Assembly (NCBI GenBank): GCA_035255485.1
Contig: DATEZO010000228.1
Location: forward strand, 1 to 14,753
Length of the DNA: 14,753 nt
Direction of reading: 5' to 3'
Source: DATEZO01 sp035255485
GTDB lineage: Bacteria; Pseudomonadota; Gammaproteobacteria; Burkholderiales; Burkholderiaceae_D
Every line of letters starts with the position of its first letter. Position 1 is the first letter of the stretch. The position numbers and the translations under genes were made by a program. The notes under the pieces are model-generated. The model was not told the origin of the DNA. It saw only the letters and a program-made list of their open reading frames with translations, and searched no databases. This document shows positions 14,253 through 14,753 of the stretch, in pieces.

Positions 14253-14753
14253 GTAATCCCCCCATTGTTGAAGCGGCCTGGTAGTAGAAACTAAGCGGCC
14301 AAGGCCAATTTTTGTTTCGGCGTGATGCCGCCGATGGCCATGTTGGGGCGCTCGTGATTATAGGTCCATAGCCAGCGGGTTGCGAATTCCTGCACTTGCT
14401 CGATGCTGTCGAACAGGTAGTGCGCCAGCCAGTCGTAACGCACCGTCCGGTTGTAGCGCTCGATGTAGGCATTCTGCTGCGGCTTGCCGGGCTGAATGAA
14501 CTCGATATGAATGCCGCGCCGATTTGCCCATGTCATCAGTGCTGCACTGACGTATTCCGGGCCATTGTCACAACGTATCCGATCCGGCCTGCCTCGCCAT
14601 TCGATGATGCGATCCAGTGAGCGGATCACGCGCTCGGACGGAAGGGAGAAATCCACTTCAATGTCCAAGCCCTCGCGGTTGAAGTAATCGATTACATTGA
14701 ACAACCGAATGCTGCGGCCGTCCGACAGTTGATCATGCATGAAGTCCATCGAC
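14247..14753 (-). mobile_element. IS3-family insertion sequence, right end (continues past window)
   Basis: The element's transposase gene ends at 14291. Its terminus probably lies around 14247-14260, where the IS1182-type frame breaks and the sequence changes to GGTAATCCCCCCATTGTT; C-rich termini are common in IS3 elements. The exact inverted repeat and target duplication cannot be fixed because the other end is outside the window. Confidence 0.6.
14291..14753 (-). CDS. IS3-family transposase OrfB, C-terminal part (5' end outside window)
   Basis: The frame is open through the right edge, giving about 153 visible residues of the rve-type integrase core. Three catalytic positions of the DDE triad are recognisable: Asp in MDFMHDQL, Asp in RCDNGPEY and Glu in QQNAYIERYNR. 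The C-terminus has the usual WLWTYNHERPNMAIGGITP segment and ends KLALAA. In this family OrfB is normally made as an OrfAB fusion by ribosomal frameshifting; OrfA would lie beyond the window. No stop or frameshift is seen in the visible part, so the copy may be functional. Confidence 0.92.
   Translation of the reverse strand, partial: SMDFMHDQLSDGRSIRLFNVIDYFNREGLDIEVDFSLPSERVIRSLDRIIEWRGRPDRIRCDNGPEYVSAALMTWANRRGIHIEFIQPGKPQQNAYIERYNRTVRYDWLAHYLFDSIEQVQEFATRWLWTYNHERPNMAIGGITPKQKLALAA

Noticed and set aside
1..14753. tRNA, rRNA, CRISPR array, riboswitch or phage attachment site
   Set aside because: No cloverleaf-like sequence, regularly spaced repeats, rRNA signature or known aptamer core was seen on either strand by eye.

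Overview
The window looks like accessory chromosome from a Gram-negative betaproteobacterium, most likely Burkholderiales and perhaps Oxalobacteraceae-like. This is inferred from the moderately high G+C content, the flavour of the chemoreceptor and DsbD/DsbG proteins, Sec signal peptides throughout, and the IS3- and IS1182-type transposase sequences. No rRNA or tRNA gene was seen, so the taxonomy is tentative.

Layout. Positions 1-244 hold the C-terminal tail of a protein entering from the left, probably a HipA-family kinase toxin. Positions 245-812 show no convincing gene but carry two strong inverted repeats. Positions 813-4251 (minus strand) hold a methyl-accepting chemotaxis protein followed 37 bp later by an exported SoxB/5'-nucleotidase-like metallophosphatase with unusual active-site substitutions. 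A gap of about 1.2 kb (4252-5428) leads to a plus-strand pair, dsbD and a dsbG-like gene (5429-8097). Together they form a periplasmic thiol-reduction route: DsbD carries electrons from cytoplasmic thioredoxin to the soluble DsbG-like isomerase/reductase. Just upstream of dsbD is a perfect tandem CTTAAT repeat with 11-bp period, like a PmrA/QseB response-regulator box.

Positions 8236-8527 hold a frameshifted C-terminal remnant of a SAM-dependent methyltransferase. On the minus strand an alpha/beta hydrolase (8601-9512) directly abuts a truncated PaaI-type thioesterase that has also lost its catalytic Asp. Positions 9973-13730 (minus strand) form a tight four-gene operon in transcription order: TetR regulator, HlyD/DevB-type adaptor, DevC/MacB-type permease and LolD/DevA-type ATPase. 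Every junction is a stop/start overlap, and a palindrome sits just upstream of tetR. No TolC-like outer-membrane partner is present in the window.

The right end is a mobile-element scar. A decayed C-terminus of an IS1182-type transposase is interrupted by an IS3-family element whose transposase runs off the window. Degraded genes at 8.2-8.5, 9.5-9.9 and 14.1 kb, the nested IS elements and the long non-coding gaps point to a region under active rearrangement. No clearly novel multi-gene system was found. The most promising leads are the atypical metallophosphatase paired with a chemoreceptor and the PmrA/QseB-like control of the dsb operon.
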